From NCBI RefSeq assembly GCF_900141935.1, contig NZ_FQYX01000005.1:124001-188000 (forward strand): a DNA stretch of 64,000 nucleotides, read 5' to 3'. A program made the translations under genes and the position numbers. This DNA comes from Arenibacter nanhaiticus. Lineage in GTDB: Bacteria > Bacteroidota > Bacteroidia > Flavobacteriales > Flavobacteriaceae. Below, in pieces: positions 38,393 through 48,438 of this stretch. The notes under the pieces were generated by a model. The model saw only the letters and a list, made by a program, of their open reading frames with translations. It had not been told where the DNA came from and ran no database searches. The first letter of the stretch is position 1; the number at the start of each line of letters is the position of its first letter.

Positions 38393-39598
38393 TTATTGTG
38401 TATTTACCGCCATTTCTCTGGAGACTTTTGCTTTTTTATTTTTCCTAAAGAGAATGATCATAATAGCGATAAACACCCCTGTACCTGCCATGGCGGCCCC
38501 TACGATACTCGGCGATGTGAAACCATAACCTAAGGCTATAGGCAGGCCGGCAAAATACGCCCCGGAAGCATTCCCCATATTAAAGGCACTGTGGTTCATT
38601 GACGACCCTACCATTTCCGACCCCTTAGAGGCTTTAATGATCGCCATTTGTATAGGGGTAGATACGCTGAAGGATATAAAACCGACCACAAAGGTCCACA
38701 CTAAAATAAGGGTGGGGTTTACGGCAAGAACGCTATTGATCAGCAATACGGTCACCATAAGGGATAAACTTATCATTACGGCCTTTATAGGCGAAAATAT
38801 TTCTGCCATTTTAGCGCCCAGGAAATTTCCAAAAACCATCCCTAATCCCGCTAATACCATGGCATAGCTTACGATTGTTTCTGGATGCCCGGAAACTTTT
38901 GTGATCAGGGGGGCAATATAACTGTACCAAGCAAAAAACCCACCAGTACCTACGGTTGTCAAAAGAACCATCACCCAAAGTTCCAATTTTTTAAAAACCT
39001 TTAGATCTTTTTTAAATTTACCGGTAGAGGAAGGACTTAATTTTGGCATCCAGAAATAGATGCTGAGCATGGTCAGTACCCCAATGACACCGACTATTAT
39101 AAAGGATAGTCCCCAGTTGTACTGATGTCCGAGATAGGTCCCAATTGGCACCCCTATTACATTGGCAACGGTTAAGCCGGTAAACATGGTAGCTATGGCT
39201 TGTGCGGTTTTCCCTTCTTTGGCCAATTTGGTGGCAACCACAGCACCGATCCCAAAAAATGCCCCATGAGGCAATCCCGATAAAAAGCGCGAAACTAGCA
39301 GCATTTCATAGCTTGTTGCAAAGGCAGAAAGGGCATTAAAAACAGTAAACCACCCCATTAAAAAGAGCAACACTTTATGTGCCGGCCACTTTCCGCTTAA
39401 TAAGGTTAGGGTTGGCGCACCTACAACGACCCCCAATGCGTAGGCAGATATAAAGTGTCCGGCCTGTGGAATGGTTATCTGTAAGGCTTTGGCAACATCG
39501 GGGAGAATCCCCATGATAACGAATTCTGTCATCCCTATTCCAAAACCACCCATTGCCAAGGCTATTAGTGCTTTTTTATTGTAATTTTCATTCTTCAT
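38393..39598 (-). CDS. MFS transporter, DHA1 drug/arabinose-efflux type
   Basis: 401 residues from the ATG at 39598 (MKNENYNKKALIALAMGG); a start at 39625 would add nine residues. Twelve hydrophobic segments, with the loop 2-3 signature LSGKWPAHKVLL and the motif FLSGLPHGAFFGIGAVVATKLA characteristic of the AraJ/YdhP branch of DHA1 exporters. It should expel small molecules by proton antiport. The substrate is unknown; lying between leu and ilv genes may be coincidental. Confidence 0.88.
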   Translation of the reverse strand: MKNENYNKKALIALAMGGFGIGMTEFVIMGILPDVAKALQITIPQAGHFISAYALGVVVGAPTLTLLSGKWPAHKVLLFLMGWFTVFNALSAFATSYEMLLVSRFLSGLPHGAFFGIGAVVATKLAKEGKTAQAIATMFTGLTVANVIGVPIGTYLGHQYNWGLSFIIVGVIGVLTMLSIYFWMPKLSPSSTGKFKKDLKVFKKLELWVMVLLTTVGTGGFFAWYSYIAPLITKVSGHPETIVSYAMVLAGLGMVFGNFLGAKMAEIFSPIKAVMISLSLMVTVLLINSVLAVNPTLILVWTFVVGFISFSVSTPIQMAIIKASKGSEMVGSSMNHSAFNMGNASGAYFAGLPIALGYGFTSPSIVGAAMAGTGVFIAIMIILFRKNKKAKVSREMAVNTQ

Positions 39599-39980
39599 AA
39601 GTACCTTATTTAATCTTTTAACCAAGGTAAAATTGGTTGAAATTCTCAGCCCTAGTCTTTTACTAGGCTGGTAGGAGTAAAAACCTGCAAATTTAGGAAG
39701 CTTTAAAGGACTAATAGCACTTTTAACAATTAATAAACGTTATCTTATAGATTCCTAAAAATTGATTAATTTTATATAAGTCTTTTCCGTTTATATTAGA
39801 TATTTAATGCCTCTCAGAAGCTAAGGACCAAGGAGGTCAGCTATGCAGACGAATTTTATACAACACTACTAGACGGCATTATCTATTGACGAATCTATAG
39901 AAAAAGATTTATATTTATTGTTTAAGCCTGTTAAAGGGGTATTGTTCGTCTTCCTTCTTTTGGGGAGTATTTAGTAATCA
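39599..39980. other. Divergent intergenic region
   Basis: 382 bp between the MFS transporter and the FIST gene, holding both promoters. An imperfect hairpin (CAGCCCTAGT...ACTAGGCTG, about 39647-39670) lies upstream of the MFS start; no gene seen. Confidence 0.4.
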
Positions 39981-41117
39981 ATGCATGTCATGAAAATATA
40001 CCAACATAAGGTTTTGAGTATTGCGGATATAGAAACTATAGCGTTGGATTTTACACCCGATGTATTTTTTCTTTTTGTTTCCCCGTCTTTTAAAGAGGCC
40101 GAAGAATTTGTTAAACAACTGCATCAACAATTTGACACCGCCATCCTTTTTGGTTGTTCTACAGCAGGAGAAATTCTAGGAAACAAAATTTTTGATGCTT
40201 CTATAGCTTTGACGGCTGTTTGCTTTGAACATACAAAGTTACGATGTTCAGCAATAGATCTAAATGCTTATGAAATGGATAGTTTCAAAGCCGGAAAAGC
40301 GCTCAGCGAGAATTTAGCGGAACAAAACTTACGACATATTTTTGTGCTCAGCGACGGTCTTTTTGTCAATGGTGCGGAATTGGTCGACGGACTTACAGCC
40401 CCTTTAGACACATCTGTTAGCATTACTGGCGGCCTGGCTGGCGATGGTGCCAATTTTGAAAAAACCTTTGTTATCTGTAAGGACCGACTAATATCCAAAA
40501 AGATTGTAGCCTTGGGCTTTTATGGTGACGACCTAACTATAGGTTTTAGTTCTAAAGGGGGCTGGGACAGTTTTGGCATTGAGCGTATGGTCACAAAATC
40601 TGACCATAACATCCTCTATGAATTGGATGGTATACCAGCCTTGGATCTTTATAAAACCTTTTTAGGGGAAAAGGCAAAAGAACTGCCAGGTTCGGGATTA
40701 TTATTTCCCTTAAGTATGCGCGATGAGACGAACAAATCACCAGTGGTCAGAACCATTTTAGGAATCGATGAAAGAGCAAAAAGTCTAACCTTTGCCGGCA
40801 ATATTCCTCAGGGGTCTTATGTACGACTCATGAAAGCCAATATAGATCGGATTATCAACGGGGCAGAACACGCGGCCGGTGTAGCACAGACCAATGCTAG
40901 GAAACAGCCGCAATTGGCTTTCCTAATTAGTTGTGTTGGCCGGCGACTGGTAATGAAACAACTGGCAGAAGAGGAGGTCGAAGCGGTCAATGACGTCTTT
41001 GAAAATACGGTTTATAGCACTGGTTTTTATTCTTATGGGGAAATTGCGCCCTTTGATAAGTTTACACCTTGTGCGCTACACAACCAAACCATGACCATAA
41101 CCACCTTCTCTGAATGA
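39981..41117 (+). CDS. FIST domain sensor protein
   Basis: 378 residues with an N-terminal FIST domain (DVFFLFVSPSFKEAEEF, LFGCSTAGEILG, TGGLAGDGANF) and a C-terminal FIST_C domain (ELPGSGLLFPLSM, AFLISCVGRRLVM, GFYSYGEIAPF). FIST proteins are proposed intracellular sensors of small ligands such as amino acids. The stop overlaps the start of the hybrid histidine kinase in ATGA (41114-41117), so the two are translationally coupled and probably form one signalling unit. A second ATG at 39990 is an alternative start. No membrane segments. Confidence 0.92.
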   Translation: MHVMKIYQHKVLSIADIETIALDFTPDVFFLFVSPSFKEAEEFVKQLHQQFDTAILFGCSTAGEILGNKIFDASIALTAVCFEHTKLRCSAIDLNAYEMDSFKAGKALSENLAEQNLRHIFVLSDGLFVNGAELVDGLTAPLDTSVSITGGLAGDGANFEKTFVICKDRLISKKIVALGFYGDDLTIGFSSKGGWDSFGIERMVTKSDHNILYELDGIPALDLYKTFLGEKAKELPGSGLLFPLSMRDETNKSPVVRTILGIDERAKSLTFAGNIPQGSYVRLMKANIDRIINGAEHAAGVAQTNARKQPQLAFLISCVGRRLVMKQLAEEEVEAVNDVFENTVYSTGFYSYGEIAPFDKFTPCALHNQTMTITTFSE

Positions 41118-42871
41118 AAGACTTTCACCGATTATTAAAAAGACAGTTAGCCAAGGCCGATTTAGATGAACAAACCCTAATGCGGATAACCCCCTTACTC
41201 GGCCAAATTGATCTGGCCTATAAAGAATTTGACAAGGATATTCTTCATACAGAGCACATTCTTGAACTGAGTTCCCAAGAGCTATTTGAGGCCAATCAAC
41301 AGCTTAAAAAAAGCGTTGAAACCATTAGCGGGCAATTATCAAAAATTGCAGAGAATATAAAAGATATCATCTTTGAAATGGACCTTGATGGAAATTGGTC
41401 CTATCTCAATCCGGCTTGGGAAAATTTAACCGGATTAAAAGTACAGGATTGTTTGGGGCACCCCTATACTAATTACCTAAAAGACGAAGAGGGAAAACCA
41501 TACGATCTCTTAATAGAATTTAATCGCGAAAGCCTCAATGTTTTTGCTAAAACCATACAATTTAAAACCGCGGAGGGTCGGATAAAATGGCTCGAATTTT
41601 CATTAAAAAGCATTCCCTCTAAAAAAGGCAAGGCCGAAGGTTTTATAGGAACCATCGTCGATATCAGTACGCTCAAGGAAACAGAACTAGCCTTAACAGA
41701 AGCCAAAGAAAAGGAATCTAGGGCTAACAAGGCTAAGGACGAATTCTTGTCTACCATGTCGCACGAAATAAGAACACCCCTGAGTGCGGTAATAGGAATA
41801 AGCCATCTCTTGCTTTTAGAAAACCCTAGACCCGATCAAATGGAAAACATGGAAACCTTAAAACACTCCTCGGCCCATTTGCTCTGTTTGGTAAACGACA
41901 TTTTAGATTTTAACAAAATAACATCGGGGGTGTTAGAGCTAGAGGAAGCCAATTTTAGCATTCACCACCTTTTGGACGGTATTCATAGTATTTTTAACAA
42001 TATCGCCAAAAGCAAAGGAATACGACTCAACATAAAGAAAGACAGTGCCTTGGCCCCTAGTTTTATTGGGGACAGCACCAGGATTACCCAAATTTTCTCG
42101 AACCTGATCAATAATGCCATAAAATTTACGGAGCAGGGAAAGGTACTCCTAGACATTGAAGTAGTGCAGGATACGGAAGACTTTCAGGTATTGGAATGTA
42201 AGGTCGTAGATACCGGGATAGGAATACCCGCCCTTAAACAGGAAAAAATATTCCAATCCTTTACCCAGGCCAATTCCGATACCACAAGAAAATATGGCGG
42301 AACAGGCTTAGGGCTGGCTATTTGTAAACAATTGTTAGAGCGAATGAACAGTAGCATACATTTGAAAAGTCAGCTAGGAAAGGGATCTACCTTTAGTTTT
42401 GCGCTTACACTTCCGAAAGCAATTTCAAACGAAGAAATTGAGAATATCGGCAACCAGTATCAGTTAGGTTTTGAACAGTACCATTCCCTAGACGGGATAA
42501 AGATTTTGGCGGTAGACGACAATAAGATCAACATGATGGTGCTCTCAAAATTCTTGACCAAATGGCGTGTCGACTACCATACAGCAGAGAATGGTCTGAT
42601 TGCCTTGGAAAAAGCGAAAGTAAACCCCTATGATCTTATTTTAATGGATCTACATATGCCGGTACTGAACGGATTTATAGCCAGTAAATTGATTCGGGAA
42701 ACAGACAATACACCTAACAAAACAACTCCTATCTACGCTTTTTCGGCCTCTATTGGTATGGATGTCAAAAAAGAAACCGAAAAATATGGTATTGACGGGC
42801 TGATCTTGAAACCCTTCGACCCCTTTAAACTCAACACTACCCTGTCTCAAATAATAGCACAACACAAGTAA
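41114..42871 (+). CDS. Cytoplasmic hybrid histidine kinase (PAS-HisKA-HATPase-REC)
   Basis: 585 residues without membrane segments: coiled coil at 40-75, PAS domain at about 75-187, HisKA with phospho-His217 in STMSHEIRTPLSAV, HATPase with VVDTGIGIP and GGTGLGLAICKQL, then a receiver domain (about 462-583) with Asp512 in LILMDLHMPVLNG. No separate output domain or Hpt is present, so phosphate would move on to an unlinked Hpt or regulator. It is coupled to the FIST gene by a 4-bp overlap, suggesting that FIST ligand binding controls the kinase. Confidence 0.93.
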   Translation: MKDFHRLLKRQLAKADLDEQTLMRITPLLGQIDLAYKEFDKDILHTEHILELSSQELFEANQQLKKSVETISGQLSKIAENIKDIIFEMDLDGNWSYLNPAWENLTGLKVQDCLGHPYTNYLKDEEGKPYDLLIEFNRESLNVFAKTIQFKTAEGRIKWLEFSLKSIPSKKGKAEGFIGTIVDISTLKETELALTEAKEKESRANKAKDEFLSTMSHEIRTPLSAVIGISHLLLLENPRPDQMENMETLKHSSAHLLCLVNDILDFNKITSGVLELEEANFSIHHLLDGIHSIFNNIAKSKGIRLNIKKDSALAPSFIGDSTRITQIFSNLINNAIKFTEQGKVLLDIEVVQDTEDFQVLECKVVDTGIGIPALKQEKIFQSFTQANSDTTRKYGGTGLGLAICKQLLERMNSSIHLKSQLGKGSTFSFALTLPKAISNEEIENIGNQYQLGFEQYHSLDGIKILAVDDNKINMMVLSKFLTKWRVDYHTAENGLIALEKAKVNPYDLILMDLHMPVLNGFIASKLIRETDNTPNKTTPIYAFSASIGMDVKKETEKYGIDGLILKPFDPFKLNTTLSQIIAQHK

Positions 42872-42879
42872 CTATAAAA

Positions 42880-42919
42880 AATGCCCCCGATTCTTTCTTT
42901 TAAAAGAATTAGGGGCATT
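42880..42919. terminator. Bidirectional terminator between convergent genes
   Basis: Outer stem AATGCCCC (42880-42887) / GGGGCATT (42912-42919), with the inner arms ATTCTTT (42890-42896) / AAAGAAT (42903-42909). It separates the hybrid kinase from the GapN-type gene. Confidence 0.8.
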
Positions 42920-42949
42920 CTTGTACATTACAGCTGTCGACAGTAACTT

Positions 42950-44536
42950 TTATAAAATATAATCTGTACTTATAAAATTGGATAGTTTAGTATCTAACAA
43001 CTTTTCTACAGTGTCTGTGTTCAATTCGTTATCCTTAAAGGCTACAAACGTCCTGACCGAAAAAGACCGCAGGGCATCGTGTACACTAAGGGTCGATTGG
43101 GCAGAGTCTTTTCTTCCTGTAAATGGGTATACATCTGGTCCACGTTGGCAAGAGCTGTTTAGGTTTACTCTACACACCAAGTTCACCAAGGTATCTATTA
43201 AGGGTGCTAAGGCGTAAACATCCTTACCGAACAAACTTACCTGTTGCCCGTAATTAGATTCGGCCATATCATCTAAAGGCTCCTCGATATCCGTAAAGGG
43301 CACAATTGGAATTATGGGTCCAAATTGTTCTTCTTGATACACTCGCATGTCACTGGTTACAGGATATAGTACTGCTGGCCAAATATAATTATCAAAACGC
43401 TGGCCTCCTCTTTCATTTAATATTGTTGCCCCTTTGGCCACGGCATCGTCTATTAGTTCCTGAATATATGCCGGTTTTTCTGGTTCTGGCAATGGTGTTA
43501 ACTGCACTCCATTTTCCCAAGGGTTTCCAAATTTCAAAGCATCAACTTTTTTGGCAAAACGCTTATTAAATTCTTTGGCTATATCCTTATGTACATAAAT
43601 TATTTTTAAGGCCGTACAGCGTTGTCCGTTAAAAGACAAGGTCCCGGCTATACATTCGTTTATAGTAAGGTCTAGGTCTGCATCTGGTAAAATAATAGCA
43701 GGGTTTTTTGCCTCTAAGCCCAATACCAATCGCAATCTATTGCTTTTTGGATGTTGATTCTGTAGGGCATTGGCAGATTTACTGTTCCCGATCAATGCCA
43801 ATACATCAACCTTTCCTGTTTTCATTATGGGGCTAGCGACTGCTCTCCCGCGACCGAAAATTATATTGACGACTCCTCTAGGAAAACTAGTCTGAAAAGC
43901 CTCCAATAGAGGGGTTATTAACAAAACGCCATGTTTTGCAGGTTTAAAAATAGTGGTATTCCCCATCATGATAGCCGGAATCAATAGGGCAAAAGTTTCA
44001 TTTAAGGGATAGTTATACGGCCCTAAACAAAGCACCACTCCAACAGGTCCTCTTTTTATATGGGCGTACACGCCATCGTGTTTCTGAAACTTGGAAGAAT
44101 TCCTATCTAACTGCTTATAATCTTCAATGGTATCTTCTATATAATCTACGGTCCTATCGAATTCCTTTTGCGAATCTGGAAGCGATTTACCTATTTCCCA
44201 CATCAAGAGCTTTACGATTTCTTCTCGTTTGGTCTTCATCTTTTTCACAAAGATCTCCATACATTCTATTCGCTCCTTGACTCTCATGGTCGGCCAAGCT
44301 CCCTGTCCTCTATTGTATGCCAATAGGGCAGCATCCAACGCTCCCAGGGCTTCTTCTTCACCCATATCCGGAATAGATCCCAAAAGTGTAGGAGCATACT
44401 CTTCTGTCGATGAAATAGTAGAATACACTTCAGTAGACTTTCCTTCCCATGGTTTTAACACTCCATTGACCAAATAAGATTTTTGGTGAATAAGAGAGGT
44501 GATTTTATATTCCTCGGCGATATCTGTGTTGTTCAT
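42950..44536 (-). CDS. gapN: NADP-dependent glyceraldehyde-3-phosphate dehydrogenase (GapN-type aldehyde dehydrogenase)
   Basis: 528 residues of the aldehyde dehydrogenase superfamily. The catalytic Cys lies in [10 protein letters not shown] and the general base Glu in [18 protein letters not shown], which is the GapN-like variant of the usual ELGGKN. The C-terminal [18 protein letters not shown] and [14 protein letters not shown] sequences are typical of the ALDH11 group. It would oxidise glyceraldehyde-3-phosphate directly to 3-phosphoglycerate with NADP, giving NADPH without ATP. Substrate assigned from family resemblance. Confidence 0.82.
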   Translation of the reverse strand: MNNTDIAEEYKITSLIHQKSYLVNGVLKPWEGKSTEVYSTISSTEEYAPTLLGSIPDMGEEEALGALDAALLAYNRGQGAWPTMRVKERIECMEIFVKKMKTKREEIVKLLMWEIGKSLPDSQKEFDRTVDYIEDTIEDYKQLDRNSSKFQKHDGVYAHIKRGPVGVVLCLGPYNYPLNETFALLIPAIMMGNTTIFKPAKHGVLLITPLLEAFQTSFPRGVVNIIFGRGRAVASPIMKTGKVDVLALIGNSKSANALQNQHPKSNRLRLVLGLEAKNPAIILPDADLDLTINECIAGTLSFNGQRCTALKIIYVHKDIAKEFNKRFAKKVDALKFGNPWENGVQLTPLPEPEKPAYIQELIDDAVAKGATILNERGGQRFDNYIWPAVLYPVTSDMRVYQEEQFGPIIPIVPFTDIEEPLDDMAESNYGQQVSLFGKDVYALAPLIDTLVNLVCRVNLNSSCQRGPDVYPFTGRKDSAQSTLSVHDALRSFSVRTFVAFKDNELNTDTVEKLLDTKLSNFISTDYIL

Positions 44537-44700
44537 AATATATCTTTTAATTTTTGATGGAATCCTAATTCCAAAATGCTCTAATTGCTAATTTAGTAAT
44601 TCTGATTGTCTTTTAACATATAAATTAGGGGAGCAAAGGCATTATTAAAACGAAAACGTTTTAGTTTTTGACTTTATAATAAAAATAGAATCAAATGTGA

Positions 44701-45954
44701 TTAAATCAAATATTGGAACAAATCTGGCTTATCGTTAATATACTCCCCAAAAAAGTTTTTCTCTTTCATTCGTTGTACAAGTGGCTCCAAATCTTCGGGG
44801 CTTTTTAACTCGATTCCTACGACTGCCGGAGCATTTTCCTTACTCGATTTTTTTGAATACTCAAAATGGGTAATATCGTCATTAGGTCCCAATATTTCTG
44901 CCACAAACTGCTTTAGGGCACCAGGACGTTGCGGGAATCGAACGATGAAGTAATGCTTTAATTTTCCAAATAACAAGGCGCGTTCTTTTATCTCTGCGGT
45001 CCTTGTTATATCGTTATTACTTCCACTGACAATACAAACAACATTTTTTCCTTTGATTTCTTCTTTAAAATCATCCAATACACTTATTGTCAACGCTCCT
45101 GCTGGTTCTACCACTATGGCATCCCTATTGTAGAGGTCCAATATTGTTTGGCACACCTTCCCCTCTGCCACGGTGACCATATCGTGTAAGTACTCCTTAC
45201 AGATAGAAAAGGTATAATCGCCTACTCGTTGCACGGCGGCTCCATCTATAAACTTATCAATTTGATTTAATTTTGTATTGACGCCCTTTTCCATGGAAGT
45301 TTTCATGGATGGTGCTCCTTGAGGTTCCACGCCAATAATTTTTGTATTTGGCGACAAGGTTTTAAACACACCACATAAGCCCGAGGCAAGACCTCCTCCG
45401 CCCACGGCTACGAAAAGGTAATCTATTGGGGTCTTGGCCTGTTCTAATATTTCGAGCCCTACGGTCGCTTGGCCTTCAATTATTTTTGGATCGTCGAAGG
45501 GATGGACAAAGGTTTTTTTATATTCGGCACAAAATTTCATCGCCGCCTTTGAAGAATCGTCAAAAGTATCTCCTTCCAATACAACGGTAACCCAATCTCC
45601 CCCAAACAACTTGGTTTGTTCTACCTTTTGTTTTGGAGTTACGGCAGGCATATATATAGTACCTTGAATACCCAGATGGTTGCATGCAAAGGCAACCCCT
45701 TGGGCGTGGTTTCCGGCACTGGCACAAACAACGCCATTAATTAGCTCTTCTTTGGAAAGGGAACTGATTTTATTAAAGGCTCCTCGTATTTTATAGCTCC
45801 TTACACGATGTAAATCTTCTCTTTTCAGCAGAATATTAGCATCAAATTCTTTGGAATAGCGAATGCTTTGGGTTAATGGGGTAATGTCTGCAACTTGGCG
45901 AATGGTTATTGCTGCCTTACGGACATCTTCTATATTGGGAAAATATGGGGTCAT
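44701..45954 (-). CDS. ilvA: Threonine ammonia-lyase (threonine deaminase), biosynthetic
   Basis: 417 residues. The PLP lysine is in RVRSYKIRGAFNKI, the phosphate-binding loop in VGGGGLASGL, and a single C-terminal ACT-like domain (about 325-417) follows, as in the short IlvA form. It makes 2-oxobutyrate for isoleucine. It lies downstream of ilvC on the same strand but beyond a terminator and a 385-bp gap, so it may have its own promoter or be reached by read-through. Confidence 0.94.
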   Translation of the reverse strand: MTPYFPNIEDVRKAAITIRQVADITPLTQSIRYSKEFDANILLKREDLHRVRSYKIRGAFNKISSLSKEELINGVVCASAGNHAQGVAFACNHLGIQGTIYMPAVTPKQKVEQTKLFGGDWVTVVLEGDTFDDSSKAAMKFCAEYKKTFVHPFDDPKIIEGQATVGLEILEQAKTPIDYLFVAVGGGGLASGLCGVFKTLSPNTKIIGVEPQGAPSMKTSMEKGVNTKLNQIDKFIDGAAVQRVGDYTFSICKEYLHDMVTVAEGKVCQTILDLYNRDAIVVEPAGALTISVLDDFKEEIKGKNVVCIVSGSNNDITRTAEIKERALLFGKLKHYFIVRFPQRPGALKQFVAEILGPNDDITHFEYSKKSSKENAPAVVGIELKSPEDLEPLVQRMKEKNFFGEYINDKPDLFQYLI

Positions 45955-46282
45955 ATTCTTTTCTTTAGTATTTGTATTGAGAGGTTAAAACGGTGAAGAA
46001 TTGCTTTTGCAATAGTGGCTACCGCAGTGTTATAGGTTTATATTAAACCACCCTCTTTCATGCTGTTCCCTCTTAGGCTTTTATTACTTAGGGAGGGACC
46101 AGCGACGGTCTTTTTTAATTTTCTTATTCTCAGGCGTGTCAAACCGCCTTCTCTTTTAAAGCTGCCAGCTAATTTATTGTAGCTCTTCAAGAAAGCCCCG
46201 TTCCAAGGCCATCAAAGAGACCGCTTGCAGTAGTGGTACTTGTATTGTATTGGGAATCATTAAAATCAACATTCAAAAAAAT
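45955..46282. other. Leader region upstream of ilvA
   Basis: 328 bp between the ilvC terminator and ilvA. On the minus strand a 28-codon ORF (46174-46260) contains six Leu, two Ile and two Val; a GACC/GGTC hairpin with poor T tract lies after it. Neither is strong enough to call an attenuator. Confidence 0.35.
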
Positions 46283-46317
46283 AAAACCTGTCGAGTAACG
46301 AACACAAGACAGGTTTT
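46283..46317 (-). terminator. Intrinsic terminator of the ilvD-B-N-C operon
   Basis: 10-bp stem AAAACCTGTC / GACAGGTTTT (46283-46292, 46308-46317), followed on the minus strand by ATTTTTTTG. It lies 22 bp past the ilvC stop. Confidence 0.88.
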
Positions 46318-46339
46318 AAATTTTTCTTCCAAGAGTGTG

Positions 46340-47815
46340 TTACACTATCGGCTTCATCGCTGTCATAGATGCGCGAAGTCTTGCTCCGACAACTTCTACC
46401 GGATGCTCTCTCAAGGCTTTATTAACGGCAATAAGCTTAGCGTTATCTACCCCTAAATTATTTGGGTCGGCAAATGGCTTTCCTATAACATCAGTTTCTA
46501 CAGTAGTCATAAAGTCGGCCAATAAAGGCTTACAAGCATGATCAAAAAGGTAACAACCGTATTCTGCAGTATCAGAGATCACTCTGTTCATTTCGAACAA
46601 TTTCTTTCTTGCAATGGTATTGGCAATTAATGGAGTTTCGTGCAAAGATTCGTAATATGCCGACTCTGCAATAATTCCGGATTCCGTCATTGCCTCAAAG
46701 GCCAATTCCACACCTGCTCTTACCATGGCTACCATAAGCACACCATTATCGTAGAATTCCTGTTCAGAAATTTCGTCGTTTCCGGCTGCTGTCTTTTCAA
46801 AGGCCGTTTCTCCAGTGGCGGCTCTCCAGGTCAATAGGTTTTTATCGTCATTTGCCCAGTCTTCCATCATGGTTTTAGAGAAATGTCCTTCCATAATATC
46901 ATCCATATGCTTTTGGAACAAGGGACGCATGATATCTTTTAGTTCTTCTGAAAGTTCAAAAGCCTTAATTTTTGCTGGATTCGACAAACGATCCATCATA
47001 TGGGTAATTCCTCCGTATTTCAATCCTTCGGTAATAGTTTCCCATCCGTACTGGATCAATTTAGAAGCATAGCCTGCATCGATTCCTTTTTCGATCATTT
47101 TATCAAAGCAAAGAATAGATCCTGTTTGTAAAAGTCCACATAAAATGGTTTGTTCCCCCATTAAATCAGATTTTACTTCTGCCACAAAGGAAGACTCTAG
47201 TACCCCTGCCTTATGGCCACCTGTTGCTACTGCATATGCTTTGGCTTCGGCCAAACCTTTTTCTTGAGGATCGTTATCAGGATGTACTGCTATTAGGGTA
47301 GGTACACCAAAACCTCTTTTAAATTCTTCACGTACTTCAGATCCTGGGCATTTAGGCGCCACCATGATGACGGTCAAATCCTCACGGATCTGCATACCTT
47401 CTTCTACGATATTAAAACCATGAGAGTACGACAAGGTCGCTCCTTTTTTCATCAAAGGCATAATTGCAGATACTACTGCTGTATGCTGTTTGTCTGGAGT
47501 AAGGTTTACCACTAGGTCTGCTGATGGCACCAATTCCTCGTACGTACCTACTGTAAATCCGTTTTCCGTTGCATTTAAATAAGATTGTCTTTTCTCTTTA
47601 ATCGCCGCTTCTCTAAGAGTATAAGCAATATCTAATCCAGAATCGCGCATATTCAATCCTTGGTTTAGCCCTTGAGCCCCACAACCAACGATAACGATTT
47701 TTTTACCCTTCAAAGCTGATACACCATCTGAAAATTCAGAAGATTCCATAAACCTACATTTCCCTAATTGGGTCAACTGTTCTCTTAGAGATAGTGTATT
47801 GAAATAATTTGCCAT
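46340..47815 (-). CDS. ilvC: Ketol-acid reductoisomerase, class II
   Basis: 491 residues, the long class II form with a duplicated C-terminal helical domain. The NADPH site is [19 protein letters not shown] near residue 35, with [13 protein letters not shown] and [17 protein letters not shown] carrying metal ligands Asp and Glu. It rearranges and reduces acetolactate or acetohydroxybutyrate. It is 47 bp downstream of ilvN and closes the operon. Confidence 0.97.
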   Translation of the reverse strand: MANYFNTLSLREQLTQLGKCRFMESSEFSDGVSALKGKKIVIVGCGAQGLNQGLNMRDSGLDIAYTLREAAIKEKRQSYLNATENGFTVGTYEELVPSADLVVNLTPDKQHTAVVSAIMPLMKKGATLSYSHGFNIVEEGMQIREDLTVIMVAPKCPGSEVREEFKRGFGVPTLIAVHPDNDPQEKGLAEAKAYAVATGGHKAGVLESSFVAEVKSDLMGEQTILCGLLQTGSILCFDKMIEKGIDAGYASKLIQYGWETITEGLKYGGITHMMDRLSNPAKIKAFELSEELKDIMRPLFQKHMDDIMEGHFSKTMMEDWANDDKNLLTWRAATGETAFEKTAAGNDEISEQEFYDNGVLMVAMVRAGVELAFEAMTESGIIAESAYYESLHETPLIANTIARKKLFEMNRVISDTAEYGCYLFDHACKPLLADFMTTVETDVIGKPFADPNNLGVDNAKLIAVNKALREHPVEVVGARLRASMTAMKPIV

Positions 47816-47862
47816 TTTTTAAACGCGTTTTTTAATTTCCGATAGCGATCGGAGTTTATAAT

Positions 47863-48387
47863 TTATTGATTAAATTCTTTTATTAATTTCGAAATCTGCA
47901 TTTCTGCTTTGGAGACAGCAATCCTTCCAGAGCGCACAAACTGCATAATTCCAAAAGGCTTTAACTGTTCGTACATTTCCTCGATTTCGCTTCTTCTGCC
48001 CGATTTTGACAATACGAAAAAGTCCCTAGAAACCGTTACGATCTGAGCATTGCTTTCTTTAATAATGTTCTGAATATTTCTTTCGTCGAACAACAAAGAA
48101 GAAGCAATTTTAAAAAGCGCAGATTCCTGATAGATAGTTTCCTCATCGCTATGGCTAAAAGCCTTGATCACTTCAATTTGTTTTTCTATCTGCCCCACAA
48201 TATTATGGACCCATTCTGGAGTGGTATAGACCACTATGGTAAATTTAGAAACGTTTTCTATTTCTGATTTAGAAACATTTAGACTCTCTATATTGATATG
48301 ACGTTTTAAAAATATCCCCGAAATTCTATTCAGCAACCCTACATTGTTTTCCGAGTACACTGAAATCGTAAACCATTTTTTTTCCAT
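47863..48387 (-). CDS. ilvN: Acetolactate synthase small (regulatory) subunit
   Basis: 174 residues from the ATG at 48387 (MEKKWFTISVYSEN); an ATG five codons upstream at 48402 is possible. It has an N-terminal ACT domain (ENNVGLLNRISGIFLKRHINIESLNVS) and a C-terminal ACT-like half. ACT domains bind valine and confer feedback inhibition on IlvB, encoded directly upstream. Confidence 0.95.
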   Translation of the reverse strand: MEKKWFTISVYSENNVGLLNRISGIFLKRHINIESLNVSKSEIENVSKFTIVVYTTPEWVHNIVGQIEKQIEVIKAFSHSDEETIYQESALFKIASSLLFDERNIQNIIKESNAQIVTVSRDFFVLSKSGRRSEIEEMYEQLKPFGIMQFVRSGRIAVSKAEMQISKLIKEFNQ

Positions 48388-48438
48388 ATTCCTCTCCGCC
48401 ATTGCTTGCTGCTATGGCTTCTTTAATTATTTTATTAT

